In this document: positions 5,467-6,916 of the stretch, piece after piece | Position numbering within the stretch: the first letter of the stretch is position 1 | Layout: each line of letters begins with the position of its first letter | Assembly (NCBI GenBank): GCA_027058925.1 | Contig: JALTAS010000239.1 | Location: 1 to 6,916 of the forward strand | Source of the DNA: Persephonella sp. | GTDB taxonomy: Bacteria; Aquificota; Aquificia; Aquificales; Hydrogenothermaceae | Length of the DNA stretch: 6,916 bases | Direction: 5' to 3' | Translations under genes and position numbers: made by a program | The notes under the pieces: model-generated | The model's database searches: none | The model's input: only the letters and a program-made list of their open reading frames with translations | What the model was told of the DNA's origin: nothing

Positions 5467-6916
5467 GCATAAAATGTTTTCTCATAAAGCTGTTGTACAG
5501 TCCTTCTTTTTCCATAAGCTCTTGATGAGTCCCCTCTTCCACCACCTTTCCTCTGTCTAAAACATATATATAATCTGCCTGCTGAATGGTGCTCAACCTA
5601 TGGGCTATTATTACTGTTGTTTTTTTCTCAAGATATTTCTGAAGAGCTTTAAAAAGCTTGTATTCTGTATGGGTATCAAGTGCTGAAGTTGATTCATCTA
5701 ATATAACTATTTTTGGATCCTGAAGTATCATTCTTGCTATGGCAAGCCTCTGTCTTTGCCCCCCTGAAAGTCTTATTCCGTTTTTTCCTATAAGGGTCTC
5801 TAACTTTTGGGGCATATTTTCCACAACATCTCTCAACTGGGCAATCTCAAGGGCTTCCCAGATTTTTGTTTCCGGGATTTTTTTTCCCATCGTCAGGTTA
5901 AATCTGACTGTATCATTAAACATCATTGGGTTCTGAAGAACGAGAGAAACATTTTCTCTCACAACATCCAGTCCTATTTCTTTTACCGATATGCCATCGT
6001 AAAGGATATCCCCTTTATCCACAGGATAAAACCCGACCATAATGTGGGCAAGTGTCGTCTTTCCGCTTCCGCTTGCCCCTACTATGGCAACCTTTTTTCC
6101 TTTTTCAGCAGATATATTTATTCCTTGAAGAATGTAGTTGATTCCATCATAAGAAAAATAAACATCTTTGAGCCTTACGGAACAGGTTTCCCTGTTTTTA
6201 AAAGGGTTTAATCTATGGGGATATTTAGGCTCTTTCTTCATCTGGAGAAGCTCATTTATTCTTTTTAATGCAGCATCTCCCGAATGAAAAGCATACTGGA
6301 TACCCAGCAGTTCCTGAACAGGAGTCATCATAACCCAAAGATAGCCAAATATGGCAAGCATAAGCCCTATGGTAAGATCTGAGTAAGCAACAAAAAGTAT
6401 GCTTACAGCCCTGAAGATCTCGTATCCTGCAAGAAATACAAGCATAGACAGTCTTGCAGCTGCATCACTTTTCCATCCAAACTCTATTGATGTTTCCTTC
6501 AGCTCTTTTGCTTTTTCAAGAACTGAGTTTATAAATGATCCTTCCCTGTTGCTTGCTCTTATCTGCCAGAAAAGATCGAGGGTTTCTGTAAGTTTTTCCT
6601 GAAAACTTTCAACAGCTTTGTTTTCAATCGCCTTTAGCTTACCTATTTTTCTTCCTACGACGGTTGTAAAATATATAACCACAGGGTTTAAGAAAACTAT
6701 TAATAGTCCAAGCTTCCAGTTTATCATTATCAAAACAAAAGCAACACCGATAATTGTTAGGACTGATATGATAAACCTGCTCACTGTTTTGCCTATAAAA
6801 TCATCTATTGTGTTTATATCTGTTACAAGTTTTGACGCTATCGCACCTCCTCCAACAGTTTCAAATTCTGACATTGAAACATCTTTCAGATGCTTAAGCA
6901 GATCTTCTCTTATACT
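5462..6916 (-). CDS. ABC exporter half-transporter (membrane domain plus ATPase), 5' end outside window
   Basis: A type IV (MsbA/multidrug/lipid exporter-like) ABC protein that works as a dimer in the inner membrane and uses ATP to export a substrate. The frame is open to the right edge, so 484 residues are seen and roughly the first 100, with TM1-2, are missing; ATG 6872-6874 is internal. Counting from the edge, hydrophobic segments at about 48-65, 69-88, 156-178 and 182-199 fit TM3-6. The ATPase follows from about 245: A-loop Tyr256 in FSYDG, Walker A GASGSGKT (280-287), Q-loop Gln328, signature LSGGQ (383-387), Walker B IVILDE with Glu408, D-loop SALD (411-414) and H-loop His439. All catalytic residues are intact, so it should be a working ATPase. 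Substrate cannot be told from sequence. The chemoreceptor gene starts 51 bases after its TAA stop. It ends normally, with KHFML. Confidence 0.93.
   Translation of the reverse strand, partial: SIREDLLKHLKDVSMSEFETVGGGAIASKLVTDINTIDDFIGKTVSRFIISVLTIIGVAFVLIMINWKLGLLIVFLNPVVIYFTTVVGRKIGKLKAIENKAVESFQEKLTETLDLFWQIRASNREGSFINSVLEKAKELKETSIEFGWKSDAAARLSMLVFLAGYEIFRAVSILFVAYSDLTIGLMLAIFGYLWVMMTPVQELLGIQYAFHSGDAALKRINELLQMKKEPKYPHRLNPFKNRETCSVRLKDVYFSYDGINYILQGINISAEKGKKVAIVGASGSGKTTLAHIMVGFYPVDKGDILYDGISVKEIGLDVVRENVSLVLQNPMMFNDTVRFNLTMGKKIPETKIWEALEIAQLRDVVENMPQKLETLIGKNGIRLSGGQRQRLAIARMILQDPKIVILDESTSALDTHTEYKLFKALQKYLEKKTTVIIAHRLSTIQQADYIYVLDRGKVVEEGTHQELMEKEGLYNSFMRKHFML

Noticed and set aside
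5739..6602. + strand frames of 65-134 residues across the ABC transporter gene
   Set aside because: They run antisense to intact ABC ATPase and membrane segments; their amino-acid make-up looks like reversed coding sequence.
6872..6874. ATG as the start of the ABC transporter
   Set aside because: The frame continues upstream to the window edge with SIREDLLKHLKDVS, the conserved coupling region found before this point in ABC exporters, and at least two membrane helices would be missing.

Overview
The window carries six protein-coding genes, two of them cut by the window edges, packed into two opposing runs that meet tail to tail. The DNA is AT-rich. Arginine is mostly AGA/AGG, isoleucine is often ATA, and the proteins are rich in Lys and Glu. 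This, with the protein sequences, suggests a thermophilic bacterium of the Aquificota, perhaps Hydrogenothermaceae such as Persephonella or Sulfurihydrogenibium. That placement is inference from style and family resemblance; no search was run.

Left part, + strand (1-1252): the 3' end of an unrecognised, possibly TPR-like gene; rsfS (ribosomal silencing factor); and murI (glutamate racemase). rsfS and murI overlap by an ATGA junction. rsfS has no in-frame ATG, GTG or TTG that would give a full-length protein. Its conserved N-terminus is recovered only if translation starts at an ATA codon 8 nt after a perfect AAGGAGG.

Right part, - strand (6916 down to 1249): the 3' two-thirds or more of an ABC exporter half-transporter (membrane domain fused to ATPase); a methyl-accepting chemotaxis protein with an extracytoplasmic NIT (nitrate/nitrite-sensing type) domain; and a PcrA/UvrD-type superfamily 1 helicase with a C-terminal RNA-polymerase-binding (Tudor-like) tail. 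The three genes are separated by 51 and 55 nt. Each gap holds a plausible promoter: a sigma-28 (FliA)-like -10 in front of the chemoreceptor and a TATAAT in front of the helicase. They may therefore be separately controlled rather than one operon. murI and the helicase overlap by 4 bp at their stop codons.

The genes do not form one pathway: they cover ribosome hibernation, peptidoglycan precursor synthesis, DNA repair/transcription-coupled helicase work, chemotaxis and export. No mobile element, CRISPR array, RNA gene or defence system is visible, and no stretch longer than about 60 bases lacks a gene. I found no previously undescribed system. The points worth a second look are the apparent AUA start of rsfS, the NIT chemoreceptor with its sigma-28-like promoter, and a CCCTCC/GGAGGG pair that could mask the helicase ribosome binding site on read-through mRNA.
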